From Alphaproteobacteria bacterium (GTDB lineage Bacteria > Pseudomonadota > Alphaproteobacteria > JAAXGF01), in contig JAAXGF010000163.1 of assembly GCA_012267605.1 (NCBI GenBank), positions 1 through 7,471 on the forward strand: a stretch of DNA of 7,471 nucleotides. The letters are read 5' to 3'. The stretch's first letter is position 1, and the number at the start of each line of letters is the position of its first letter. Both the position numbers and the translations under genes were made by a program. Positions 1 to 6,360 of the stretch are shown piece by piece. The notes below the pieces were generated by a model, which had not been told where the DNA came from, did not search any database, and saw nothing but the letters and a program-made list of their open reading frames with translations.

Positions 1-259
1 TCAGACCTGGGCAGTTACGTTTTGCGAAGGCAACGTAGACCACAACCAGATAGACCACGAGCCCACCGACGATCGCGCCGCAAATGATGAGGAACGCCGC
101 AAGGAGCCAGTCTCCCCCGGAAGCCAGGTGTACGGCCACGGCAAAGAAGAAGATGGTGATGCCACCAAGAAAGATGGTGCTTGCAAGGACAACCGCCTTT
201 CGTAGCCATGAAACTCGGAAGACCTCGATGTCATTTTGGATGGTTGCAGATTCGCTCAT
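1..259 (-). CDS. Small two-helix membrane protein, partial (runs off left edge)
   Basis: The frame opens with ATG at 259 and reads 86 codons without a stop to base 2, so the C-terminus lies outside the window. The short N-terminus (MSESATIQND) is hydrophilic. Two hydrophobic segments follow, at about residues 22-46 and 52-77, bounded by basic residues (LRK before the first, AKR after the second), so a two-pass inner-membrane topology with both ends cytoplasmic is inferred. A GAGAAG ribosome-binding-like sequence sits 8 bases before the ATG. The hydrophobic pattern is much more protein-like than that of the overlapping short frames on either strand. I do not recognise the family and assign no function. 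It is divergent from rpmG across a 430-base gap. Confidence 0.6.
   Translation of the reverse strand, partial: MSESATIQNDIEVFRVSWLRKAVVLASTIFLGGITIFFFAVAVHLASGGDWLLAAFLIICGAIVGGLVVYLVVVYVAFAKRNCPGL
5..18 (+). repeat. 14-bp sequence repeated in inverted orientation at the other end of the window
   Basis: ACCTGGGCAGTTAC here is the exact reverse complement of GTAACTGCCCAGGT at 7441-7454. The match does not extend on either side. The left copy lies in the coding frame of the partial membrane protein. Confidence 0.5.
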
Positions 260-624
260 CGCAATATCTTCTCGAGGTCTAACCTGGTGGAAGAACGGGA
301 AGGTATACAGCTGAACACCTTCGATAAATCAGTTCCTACAGAAGGACCATTCGCGAAACGGTCGATCACAATTATCACGACGCGCTTAGTGGGCTTTTAG
401 ATTGGATCGCAGTACCTTCAGTCACGGTTTGTCGTTTGATTCGACATAAATTCAAGAATATCAATGATTAAAACAGATTGTGCCGATGGTGGTCGTTAAT
501 CTGGACTGTCCTGTGTTCGAATTGTCAATTTGGTTGAATTCCTGCGATCCAATTTCCGATTGCGTGGAATGCCTGACTGGCTAGCTTTTTGACGGTTCTC
601 CGATGGCTCGATGGACCGTGGGTC
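260..624. other. Intergenic stretch with a 12-bp inverted repeat; no convincing gene
   Basis: This is AT-rich spacer between the divergent membrane-protein gene and the rpmG promoter. No frame here looks like a protein; a minus-strand open frame at 525-860 is the antisense shadow of rpmG. Its one clear structural feature is a perfect 12-base inverted repeat, ATTGGATCGCAG at 401-412 and CTGCGATCCAAT at 542-553, separated by 129 bases. A weaker bulged hairpin can be drawn around 519-541 (GAAT..TCAA against TTGAATTC). I find no tRNA-like fold and no clear terminator. Confidence 0.5.
401..553. repeat. Perfect 12-bp inverted repeat, arms 129 bp apart
   Basis: ATTGGATCGCAG (401-412) is the exact reverse complement of CTGCGATCCAAT (542-553). 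Both arms lie in non-coding DNA upstream of rpmG. They could close a long stem in a leader or small RNA, or be paired protein-binding sites; the sequence does not decide between these or chance. Confidence 0.55.
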
Positions 625-652
625 TTGACAGAACCACACCTGGCGCTATCTT
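625..652 (+). promoter_or_regulatory. Sigma-70-type promoter for rpmG
   Basis: A perfect TTGACA -35 element (625-630) is followed after 16 bases by TATCTT (647-652), a reasonable -10. Transcription would begin near 659, about 30 bases before the rpmG ATG. This is the strongest promoter match I see in the window, as expected for a ribosomal protein gene; it may also serve the dehydrogenase gene downstream. Confidence 0.6.
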
Positions 653-689
653 CCGCCAACGATCGACTTTTCGCGGAAACGAGTGATCC

Positions 690-857
690 ATGGCCAAGCC
701 CAGTAGCGTATTGATCAAGCTCCAGAGCACGGCGGGGACAGGTTATTTCTATACGGCGAAGAAAAACACCCGTACACAGACGGAGAAGCTTGAGTTCCGC
801 AAATACGACCCTAAGGCGCGTAAGCACGTCATCTTCAAGGAAACGAAGATTAAGTAG
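690..857 (+). CDS. rpmG: 50S ribosomal protein L33 (zinc-independent form)
   Basis: This 55-residue protein is a component of the large ribosomal subunit near the E site. The sequence begins MAKPSSVLIKLQSTAGTGYF and continues with the family's KKNTRTQTEKLEFRKYDP core, ending in the typical KHVIFKETKIK tail. Length and sequence match alphaproteobacterial L33. It has no cysteines, so it is the C-minus form that does not bind zinc. The ATG is preceded by purine-rich GGAAACGAG and by a strong promoter at 625-652. The dehydrogenase gene starts 41 bases after its stop on the same strand, so co-transcription is possible though the products are unrelated. Confidence 0.95.
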   Translation: MAKPSSVLIKLQSTAGTGYFYTAKKNTRTQTEKLEFRKYDPKARKHVIFKETKIK

Positions 858-898
858 CATGTCGCTGGGACGATTCCCGCTACACTGGTGATTCCGTC

Positions 899-2398
899 AT
901 GACCGTCGCCACCCTGGCGGACTGGCGTTCACGCGCCGAAAAACTTCATTTTCGCGACCAAGCCTTTATCGGCGGACGGTACGTGGATGCCGTAGCCGGC
1001 GGGCGGTTCGATTGCATTTGTCCAGCCAACGGAGCCGTGTTGACCAGCGTGGTCGCTGGCGAGGCCGCCGACGTGGACGCGGCCGTAGTCGCCGCGCGAG
1101 CAGCATTTAATTCCGGTCGTTGGTCGAATGCGGCGCCAAAGGTGCGCAAATCGGTGCTGCTCAAGTTGGCCGAACTGATCCTTGCCCACCGTGATGAGTT
1201 GGCTCTGCTCGAAACCCTCGACATGGGCAAGCCCATTCGTGATTCGCTCGCGATTGACGTGCCGGGTGCGGCCAACTGTATCCGGTGGTACGCCGAGGCC
1301 GTCGACAAGGTCTATGACCAGGTCGCACCGACAGCGCCGTCGGCTTTGGCGCTAATAACCCGCGAGCCTCTTGGTGTGGTCGCCGCCGTGGTGCCGTGGA
1401 ATTTTCCGCTTCTGATGGCGTGTTGGAAACTGGGACCGGCCTTGGCCTCGGGCAACAGCGTTGTCCTCAAGCCAGCCGAACAGTCCCCGTTAACGGCAAT
1501 TCGGCTAGCCGAGCTGGCAATGGAAGCCGGCTTACCGGAGGGCGTGTTCAACGTCGTACCCGGTTTTGGCCCCACCGCAGGACGGGCGCTCGGCGTTCAT
1601 GGCGACGTGGATTGCGTTGCCTTCACCGGCTCTGCGGAGGTCGGAAAACTGTTTCTAAAGTACGCCGGTGAGTCGAACATGAAGCGGGTGAGCCTGGAAT
1701 GTGGGGGCAAGACGCCCAACATCATCATGGCTGATTGCCCCGATCTGGATGCGGCGGCGCGGGCGGCGGCGTTCGGCATCTTCTTCAATCAGGGCGAGGT
1801 GTGCAACGCCGGCTCGCGCTTGCTGGTGGAAGAGTCGATTAGAGACCGCGTTCTTGAACGGATTTGCGACATAGCAACGTACTTACGGCCTGGTGAGCCG
1901 TTGGACCCGAAAACGCGCATGGGTGCGATCGTCGATTCGACCCAATTGGAACGGGTTATAGGTTACATCGACGCGGGCAGGAGTTGCGGCGCCCGGTTGC
2001 ATCTTGGGGGCGCGCGGGCGAGGACGGACAGTGGCGGCTATTTCGTTGAACCGACAATCTTTGATGGTGTCGACAACAGTATGAAAATCGCCCAGGAGGA
2101 GATCTTCGGACCGGTGCTGTCGACCATCGTTTTCAAAGACGCCGACGACGCCGTGCGCATCGGCAATGACACCATTTATGGACTCGCCGCAGCAGTATGG
2201 ACGCGTGACATCGCCAAGGCCCATAACACCGCCCGCCGTCTCCGCGCAGGGACCGTCTGGGTCAATTGTTTTGACCACGGGGATATCACGGTGCCGTTCG
2301 GGGGCTATAAGGAATCCGGCTTCGGTCGCGATAAGTCCTTGCACGCAATGGAAAAATACACCCAGCTCAAAACTACTTGGATCAATCTAGAAGCATAG
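899..2398 (+). CDS. puuC: Aldehyde dehydrogenase, PuuC type (gamma-glutamyl-gamma-aminobutyraldehyde dehydrogenase family)
   Basis: A cytoplasmic NAD(P)-dependent enzyme of 499 residues that oxidises an aldehyde to its acid; PuuC of E. coli (about 495 aa) acts in putrescine degradation. Visible landmarks are PWNFP (N168), the cofactor lysine K191 in LKPAEQSP, the Rossmann motif FTGSAEVG (242-249), the general base E267 in LECGGK, the catalytic C302 in NQGEVCNAGSR, and EEIFGPV (E401). The end, LKTTWINLEA, is nearly the PuuC terminus, and similarity runs full length from the N-terminal 'ADWRSRAEKL' segment. A GGTGA Shine-Dalgarno-like sequence (887-891) lies 7 bases before the ATG. No other putrescine-pathway gene is nearby, so the substrate is inferred from family only; a broader omega-amino or aliphatic aldehyde is possible. 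Confidence 0.9.
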   Translation: MTVATLADWRSRAEKLHFRDQAFIGGRYVDAVAGGRFDCICPANGAVLTSVVAGEAADVDAAVVAARAAFNSGRWSNAAPKVRKSVLLKLAELILAHRDELALLETLDMGKPIRDSLAIDVPGAANCIRWYAEAVDKVYDQVAPTAPSALALITREPLGVVAAVVPWNFPLLMACWKLGPALASGNSVVLKPAEQSPLTAIRLAELAMEAGLPEGVFNVVPGFGPTAGRALGVHGDVDCVAFTGSAEVGKLFLKYAGESNMKRVSLECGGKTPNIIMADCPDLDAAARAAAFGIFFNQGEVCNAGSRLLVEESIRDRVLERICDIATYLRPGEPLDPKTRMGAIVDSTQLERVIGYIDAGRSCGARLHLGGARARTDSGGYFVEPTIFDGVDNSMKIAQEEIFGPVLSTIVFKDADDAVRIGNDTIYGLAAAVWTRDIAKAHNTARRLRAGTVWVNCFDHGDITVPFGGYKESGFGRDKSLHAMEKYTQLKTTWINLEA

Positions 2399-2477
2399 TC
2401 GACGCAATGTCGGTGGCACGCTAACCCGTTCACCCAACTTTGGAATGCAAACGGGAGCGGACGAAAAACGGGTTTTA
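2399..2477. other. Convergent gap between puuC and divK with repeated AACGGG sequence
   Basis: AACCCGTT (2423-2430) is matched by AACGGGTT (2467-2474) as a perfect 8-base inverted repeat, and a second CCCGTT partner, AAACGGG, lies at 2449-2454. These could form alternative stem-loops in the region where both transcripts should end. Neither strand shows a clean GC-rich stem followed by a long T run, so a two-way terminator is only a possibility. Confidence 0.25.
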
Positions 2478-2843
2478 TTAAGCCACGAAACGTCTGACAG
2501 TATCGATGAAATCAGTTACCGAGATGGGTTTGGCCACATAGGCTTCGCAACCACCTTTGCAGATTTTTTCCTCGTCCCCCTTCATCGCGAGGGCAGTAAC
2601 GGCAACAATGGGAATCGACTTGATATCCTCATCATCCTTGATCCATCGGGTGACGTCGAGACCAGATACTTCCGGCAGTTGGATATCCATAAGAATGAGG
2701 TCGGGATGGTGATTTTTTGCCAGTTCGAGCGCCTCACGCCCTTCGCGCGTCTGTAGTGTCGCAAACCCGTGCGCATGCAAGAGATCGCTAAACAATTTCA
2801 TATTCAGCTCATTGTCTTCGACGATGAGTACAGTTTTCGGCAC
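2478..2843 (-). CDS. divK: Single-domain response regulator DivK
   Basis: A stand-alone receiver domain of 121 residues with no output domain. It matches Caulobacter DivK almost throughout: VLIVEDNELNMKLF at the start, LQTREG, DLILMDIQLPE, VAVTALAMKGDEE and GGCEAYVAKPISV. Phosphorylation site D53, acidic pocket E9/D10, T83 and K105 are all present. In Caulobacter, DivK is phosphorylated by DivJ, dephosphorylated by PleC, and acts through DivL/CckA to lower CtrA activity. I chose the GTG at 2843: it puts the phospho-aspartate at position 53 as in Caulobacter and is preceded by GGGGG (2850-2854) at 6 bases. A TTG at 2858 would add five residues. It usually neighbours pleD, which is not in this window. 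Confidence 0.9.
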   Translation of the reverse strand: MPKTVLIVEDNELNMKLFSDLLHAHGFATLQTREGREALELAKNHHPDLILMDIQLPEVSGLDVTRWIKDDEDIKSIPIVAVTALAMKGDEEKICKGGCEAYVAKPISVTDFIDTVRRFVA

Positions 2844-3010
2844 CACGAACCCCCGCAAATATTCGCCGACTAAATTTCGCCCGAAGAAGCGTCCTGTTTA
2901 ACACCTTAAGAATTTATGTGCTAGCAATTCAACCAATTCTCGCTTTGGAATCTTACTGAATGGTTAGCGACGATTTACTAAATCAACGGAGAGCAGATGC
3001 TGGATATGGA
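2844..3010 (-). promoter_or_regulatory. Upstream region of divK
   Basis: This 167-base AT-rich spacer must hold the divK promoter unless the gene is read through from the VOC gene. I see no convincing -35/-10 pair. It contains a 13-base palindrome GATTTACTAAATC (2972-2984) and one GANTC site (GAATC, 2948-2952), the target of the alphaproteobacterial methylase CcrM. One GANTC in this length is near chance expectation. TTAA-N4-TTAA occurs, but its spacing is not that of a CtrA box (N7). Confidence 0.3.
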
Positions 3011-3367
3011 CTATTCGGCCTCCGTCCACACGGCTAGTTCGTATCCGTCCGGGTCGGTAAAATGGAAGCGACGGCCACCGGGAAACTCGAATATCGGTTT
3101 GACGATCTTGCCGCCAGCCGATTCGACGCGAAGCAGAATCTCGGTTAGGTCAGTGCCGTAAAGAACCACGAGCGGACCGCCGGGGGTCACCGGACCGCTC
3201 GCGTCAAATCTACCCTTAATATGACCATCCGAAAATTCGCAATAGTTTGGCCCATAGTCGGTGAACGTCCAACCAAAAGCCTGACCATAGAATTCTTTTG
3301 ATTGGGCGATGTCCGCGACATTGAATTCGATATAATCTATCCGACGATCCCTGGATGAATTTTCCAT
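3011..3367 (-). CDS. VOC-superfamily (glyoxalase/bleomycin-resistance-like) protein
   Basis: A 118-residue single VOC module, likely cytoplasmic. It opens with IDYIEFNVADIAQSKEFYGQAFGW, split here as the beta strand IDYIEFNV and the helix motif SKEFYGQAFGW, and closes with FHFTDPDGYELAVW, the standard last strand and acidic metal-ligand position (E110) of the fold. Such modules dimerise and serve as metal-dependent lyases, isomerases, dioxygenases or drug-binding proteins; the sequence does not say which. The ATG at 3367 is preferred because homologous sequence begins just after it and AGAGGT lies about 10 bases upstream; an ATG at 3418 would add 17 residues unlike the family. It lies upstream of divK on the same strand, 167 bases apart, and is divergent from mak. 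Confidence 0.8.
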   Translation of the reverse strand: MENSSRDRRIDYIEFNVADIAQSKEFYGQAFGWTFTDYGPNYCEFSDGHIKGRFDASGPVTPGGPLVVLYGTDLTEILLRVESAGGKIVKPIFEFPGGRRFHFTDPDGYELAVWTEAE

Positions 3368-3445
3368 GCTCGATTCGACCTCTAAACCAACTGGCGATTG
3401 ACACCAGCCAGATAACATATTTTCTCAACCCGAAGATGACATCCT

Positions 3446-3472
3446 TTTATAGAACGCACCGTATAGGGCCAA
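3446..3472 (-). promoter_or_regulatory. Possible promoter of the VOC gene
   Basis: On the minus strand TTGGCC (3467-3472) and TATAAA (3446-3451) stand 15 bases apart, shorter than the ideal 17. The -10 match is good and the position, about 80 bases before the preferred start codon, is sensible. Confidence 0.3.
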
Positions 3473-3492
3473 CCGATATTCGGTGGGCTCGT

Positions 3493-3503
3493 GTCAAATT
3501 GAC
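3493..3503. promoter_or_regulatory. 11-bp palindrome with back-to-back TTGAC elements in the VOC/mak divergent region
   Basis: GTCAA-A-TTGAC is perfectly symmetrical. It reads TTGACT on the plus strand (3499-3504) and TTGACA on the minus strand (3492-3497), so each direction has a -35-like hexamer. No good -10 follows at 16-18 bases on either side, so an operator is as likely as a promoter pair. Confidence 0.25.
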
Positions 3504-3548
3504 TTATTCATTCCGCCCCCAAGAATTCGAGCGTTGGGGTTATTAGCA

Positions 3549-4472
3549 ATGCGGATCGGAATCGACTTGGGCGGGACAAAAATTGAAGCTATCGCATTTA
3601 GCGATGACGGGGAGGTTCGTGACCGCCGGCGAATTCCCACGCCCCGCGGAGATTACGCGGCTACCGTCCGCGCCGTTGTATCCATAGTGGCCGCCGTTGA
3701 AACGGAGGCCGGCGGTAACGGCAGCATCGGTATTGGTATTCCTGGCAGCGTCTCGGCGCGATCAGGACTCATCCGCAACGCCAACTCGGTATGGCTCATT
3801 GGACAGCCCTTGCAAAAAGATTTGGCCGACGCCCTTGGACGACCCGTAAGATTGGAGAATGATGCGAATTGCTTCGTCTTGTCGGAAGCTCTCGACGGCG
3901 CCGGTGCGGGAACGGACACCGTTTTTGGCGTTATACTGGGTACCGGCGTCGGCGGCGGCTTGGTCGTTGATAAGAGGCTGCTAGGAGGCCGAAACGCAAT
4001 CGCCGGAGAGTGGGGCCACAACCCGATGCCGTGGCCAACTCCGGAGGAATGGCCAGGCCCTGAGTGTTACTGCGGGAAAACAGGATGTATCGAGTGTTTT
4101 CTTAGCGGTCCCGGACTTTCTCGGAGTTTTGGCACGGACGCTAGCGCCGCGCGTGATGCCCAAGCAATCGCCGCCGCCGCAGCAAGTGGCGACGCTGGCG
4201 CGAACACCGCTTTGACACTGTATGAAGACAGGCTCGCGCGGGCTCTTTCCAGCGCAATCAATCTTTTCGATCCCGACGTCATCGTTCTGGGTGGGGGGTT
4301 GTCGAACATCGAGCGCCTCTACCGTAACGTCCCAGCGAAGCTAATCTCCCATGTTTTCTCAGACCAAGTTACGACCCCAATTTTGCCCGCGAGACATGGT
4401 GACGCGAGTGGCGTTCGCGGTGCCGCATGGCTGTGGCCATTGGCCACCCAGCCAGGGGAAATCAGCCGATAA
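3549..4472 (+). CDS. mak: ROK-family fructokinase / manno(fructo)kinase
   Basis: A 307-residue cytoplasmic sugar kinase that transfers phosphate from ATP to the 6-position of fructose or mannose. It aligns end to end with E. coli Mak (302 aa). The phosphate loop is GIDLGGTK (4-11); the catalytic base is D105 in LENDANC; a second glycine-rich loop is GTGVGGG (131-137). The structural zinc site is H157 in GEWGHNP with C173, C175 and C180 in CYCGKTGC. The end RGAAWLWP is characteristic of Mak. The ATG at 3549 starts directly at the family's MRIGIDLGGT; an upstream ATG at 3483 would add 22 unrelated residues. GGGG lies about 9 bases upstream. No fructose transporter or regulator is adjacent. The stop codon ends one base from the stop of convergent eipB. 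Confidence 0.92.
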   Translation: MRIGIDLGGTKIEAIAFSDDGEVRDRRRIPTPRGDYAATVRAVVSIVAAVETEAGGNGSIGIGIPGSVSARSGLIRNANSVWLIGQPLQKDLADALGRPVRLENDANCFVLSEALDGAGAGTDTVFGVILGTGVGGGLVVDKRLLGGRNAIAGEWGHNPMPWPTPEEWPGPECYCGKTGCIECFLSGPGLSRSFGTDASAARDAQAIAAAAASGDAGANTALTLYEDRLARALSSAINLFDPDVIVLGGGLSNIERLYRNVPAKLISHVFSDQVTTPILPARHGDASGVRGAAWLWPLATQPGEISR

Positions 4473-4473
4473 G

Positions 4474-5295
4474 TCAACAGTTTGGCGGCACAGACTGAAT
4501 CTCTTCCAGCTCGCCGTGAATGGTGAAATCACCGTAGTCTATGTCTACCGAGTCGGCGACGCCGTCCGCGCCGATTCGTACGCCCAACTCGAACTCCGGT
4601 TCTGAAACGATTTCGAGGACAGAAAAATATGCGAACCTCACCGGCCAGTGCTTACGTGGTAGACCTCTCTTCGTCTTGCGGTTACTCGCCGTGGCTGGAC
4701 CGATAAAAGTGCTGACGATCGACGGATTATCGACTGTGGATCCGTCAAACACCGTGCGCGTGAAATATTTTTGGCCAACCCGGGCGTGATCAATCACCAT
4801 GAGCGTATGTTGCGTCGGGAACAGGGTCCCCGGCGGCAGTTTCATTTCCTGTGATTCAGGATCTTTAAAGACGGCGACACCACCACCTCTGCGAGAAAGC
4901 TCGGCTCGGCCGCTGACGTTCTCCGCTAACTCTCCGTCTCTCCAAGTCTTCTGACGGAAACGAAATTTCTCCCCTGACTTGGATTCCCAGCTCAAGAACG
5001 AGGAATAGGACTTCACGGCCTGCCCCGGACCAGATATTACTTCCAAAGCAATTCGCTGATCGACTGTCCAACCATCGCAGGCATCGACAACCTCCACCGA
5101 CATTCGCCCACTTACATCGTGAATGCCGCTAGACTCGTCAGCGGTCTCCAATGTCAAACGATAAAACGCGCGGTGGGCGAGCAACTCGCCGTGCGCGTTC
5201 GGCGCGACCAATAACGACATTGAGGCGCAAACCAAAAGAAATGGTCCACGACGACAGCGTGCCTTCAATAGACGAGCAAATATTGATTCGGTCAC
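4474..5295 (-). CDS. eipB: Cell envelope integrity protein EipB (DUF1849)
   Basis: A secreted periplasmic protein of 273 residues. Brucella EipB forms an open beta-spiral and supports envelope integrity and virulence. Residues 1-36 are a signal peptide: basic region KARCRRG, hydrophobic core FLLVCASMSLLV, likely cut after NAHG. The mature part has family hallmarks: LAHRAFYRLTL, SSGIHDVSGRM, KFRFRQKTWRDGELAENVSG, and LPPGTLFPTQHTL. Outside the signal peptide it has just two cysteines, C73 (DACDGW) and the terminal C273; these correspond to the disulfide reported for Brucella EipB. The start is GTG at 5295, the first possible codon after an in-frame TAA; no strong ribosome-binding site is visible, and a TTG ten codons on is an alternative. 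It is convergent with mak. Confidence 0.88.
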   Translation of the reverse strand: MTESIFARLLKARCRRGPFLLVCASMSLLVAPNAHGELLAHRAFYRLTLETADESSGIHDVSGRMSVEVVDACDGWTVDQRIALEVISGPGQAVKSYSSFLSWESKSGEKFRFRQKTWRDGELAENVSGRAELSRRGGGVAVFKDPESQEMKLPPGTLFPTQHTLMVIDHARVGQKYFTRTVFDGSTVDNPSIVSTFIGPATASNRKTKRGLPRKHWPVRFAYFSVLEIVSEPEFELGVRIGADGVADSVDIDYGDFTIHGELEEIQSVPPNC

Positions 5296-5527
5296 TTAGG
5301 AATTCGATTTTCAGCGATCGACGGTATCAACTCAGAACAATCAACTGTATATGCGTCGGTTCGGACGCCTGAAAAATTGTGATTGAGCACAGTATTAAGC
5401 TAGTCAGCTCGCTACGCCTATCAATTTCGAGTAAAAATTGGCGGATGAATGTTGCATCGGCTTGCTGCGGACCCGGTTCGCTGGCATGATGGCCATTCAA
5501 TTTCGTTTGTAATATCGGAGTTTTTCA
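5296..5527. promoter_or_regulatory. Divergent promoter region between eipB and the DsbA-family gene
   Basis: This 232-base gap serves both genes. Toward eipB I see only weak hexamers (TTTTCA-N18-TATACA in reverse) and a direct repeat ATCAACT at 5326-5332 and 5340-5346, 14 bases apart. A frame on the plus strand through 5151-5372 is a shadow of eipB. Confidence 0.35.
5462..5490 (+). promoter_or_regulatory. Likely promoter of the DsbA-family gene
   Basis: TTGCTG (5462-5467) and CATGAT (5485-5490) are separated by exactly 17 bases. Transcription would begin near 5497, giving a leader of about 30 bases that carries the CGGAG ribosome-binding site (5515-5519), 8 bases before the ATG. Confidence 0.45.
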
Positions 5528-6310
5528 ATGGCGTTGACGTCAAACAGAATCTTGGCTCTTGGTTTCGCTTCAGCATTGGCGGCATTCACGGTCGCGGTAA
5601 TTGCGGACAATGGTTTCGCCGATGATCACAACGCGGTTAGCGATCGGGAATTTGGAGAACGGGTTCGCCAGTTCCTCATGAACAATCCAGAAGTCATTGT
5701 GGAGGCCTACAAGGCCTATCAAGACAAGGTAAACCTGGAGCAAGCCCAACTGCAGAATCAAGCGGTCATCGCCAATCGGGAGCAGCTTATCAACGACCCT
5801 CATGCGCCGGTCGCTGGGAATCCGAATGCCCCAGTGACCCTGGTCGAATTTTTCGACTATCGCTGCGGTTATTGTAAAAAGATTCTCGGCACCATGATGA
5901 ATTATGTCGGCCATGACTCGAATGTTCGCGTAGTGTTCAAGGAATTTCCGATCCTCGATGGAGAATCGCCAGGGCCATCGGAATTTGCCTCGCGGGCCGC
6001 ATTGGCATCATTGAATCAGGATGAAAGTAAATATCTCGCCTACCACAACGCATTGATGACGGCACGTGGCGGACTGACCTTGCAAAGTATTTTGGCCATG
6101 GGTGAGGAAGTCGGCCTAGATCCTAAGCAGCTTCAGGCGGATATGAACTCCCCCGCAATCACGGAGATGATCCGACGTAACCGCGAACTGGCGCAAAAAT
6201 TGCGGATCAGCGGCACACCAACACTGGTAATTGGTGACGAAGTACTTAGAGGTGCCCAGCCCCCTGAGAGAATACAACAAGCCATTGCCGACGCAATGTC
6301 AGCGAGCTAA
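5528..6310 (+). CDS. DsbA-family periplasmic thiol:disulfide oxidoreductase (ScsC/Com1-like)
   Basis: A 260-residue exported thioredoxin-fold protein. Residues 1-31 form a signal peptide (hydrophobic core ALGFASALAAFTVAVIA, likely cut after NGFA). The segment about 38-60 (DREFGERVRQFLMNNPEVI) resembles the N-terminal domain of ScsC- and Com1-like proteins, used for oligomerisation in some members, and leads through a helical linker to the DsbA domain. The active site is C113-G-Y-C116 in FFDYRCGYCKK, and the cis-proline loop is GTPT with P231. It probably oxidises or isomerises disulfides in envelope proteins; oxidase versus isomerase activity cannot be told from sequence. No DsbB or DsbD partner is in the window. 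It is divergent from eipB and convergent with the redoxin gene, 50 bases away. Confidence 0.9.
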   Translation: MALTSNRILALGFASALAAFTVAVIADNGFADDHNAVSDREFGERVRQFLMNNPEVIVEAYKAYQDKVNLEQAQLQNQAVIANREQLINDPHAPVAGNPNAPVTLVEFFDYRCGYCKKILGTMMNYVGHDSNVRVVFKEFPILDGESPGPSEFASRAALASLNQDESKYLAYHNALMTARGGLTLQSILAMGEEVGLDPKQLQADMNSPAITEMIRRNRELAQKLRISGTPTLVIGDEVLRGAQPPERIQQAIADAMSAS

Positions 6311-6360
6311 CGGCAGCCTGTACTTTTCTCTTACCGGCCTCTGGTTAGAAACCAATATCG

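Noticed and set aside
525..860. 111-residue minus-strand frame over rpmG
   Set aside because: It is antisense to the clearly genuine L33 gene and resembles no protein family.
1883..2344. 153-residue minus-strand frame inside puuC
   Set aside because: Shadow of the dehydrogenase, whose full-length motifs leave no doubt about the coding strand.
2423..2480. Two-way rho-independent terminator between puuC and divK
   Set aside because: The AACCCGTT/AACGGGTT repeat has a 36-base loop and no proper GC-rich stem with a T run on either strand.
2890..2915. CtrA box upstream of divK
   Set aside because: Two TTAA half-sites are present but 4 bases apart instead of the 7 required by the consensus.
2948..2952. 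CcrM methylation site GANTC controlling divK
   Set aside because: One site in a 167-base spacer is close to chance frequency; sites of this type occur elsewhere in the window, e.g. just before puuC.
5151..5372. 73-residue plus-strand frame across the eipB start
   Set aside because: Mostly antisense to eipB, highly basic shadow composition, and no family resemblance.
6311..6360. Terminator hairpin between the DsbA-family gene and the redoxin
   Set aside because: Only a 3-base stem (ACC/GGT around GGCCTCT) can be drawn, with no T tract.
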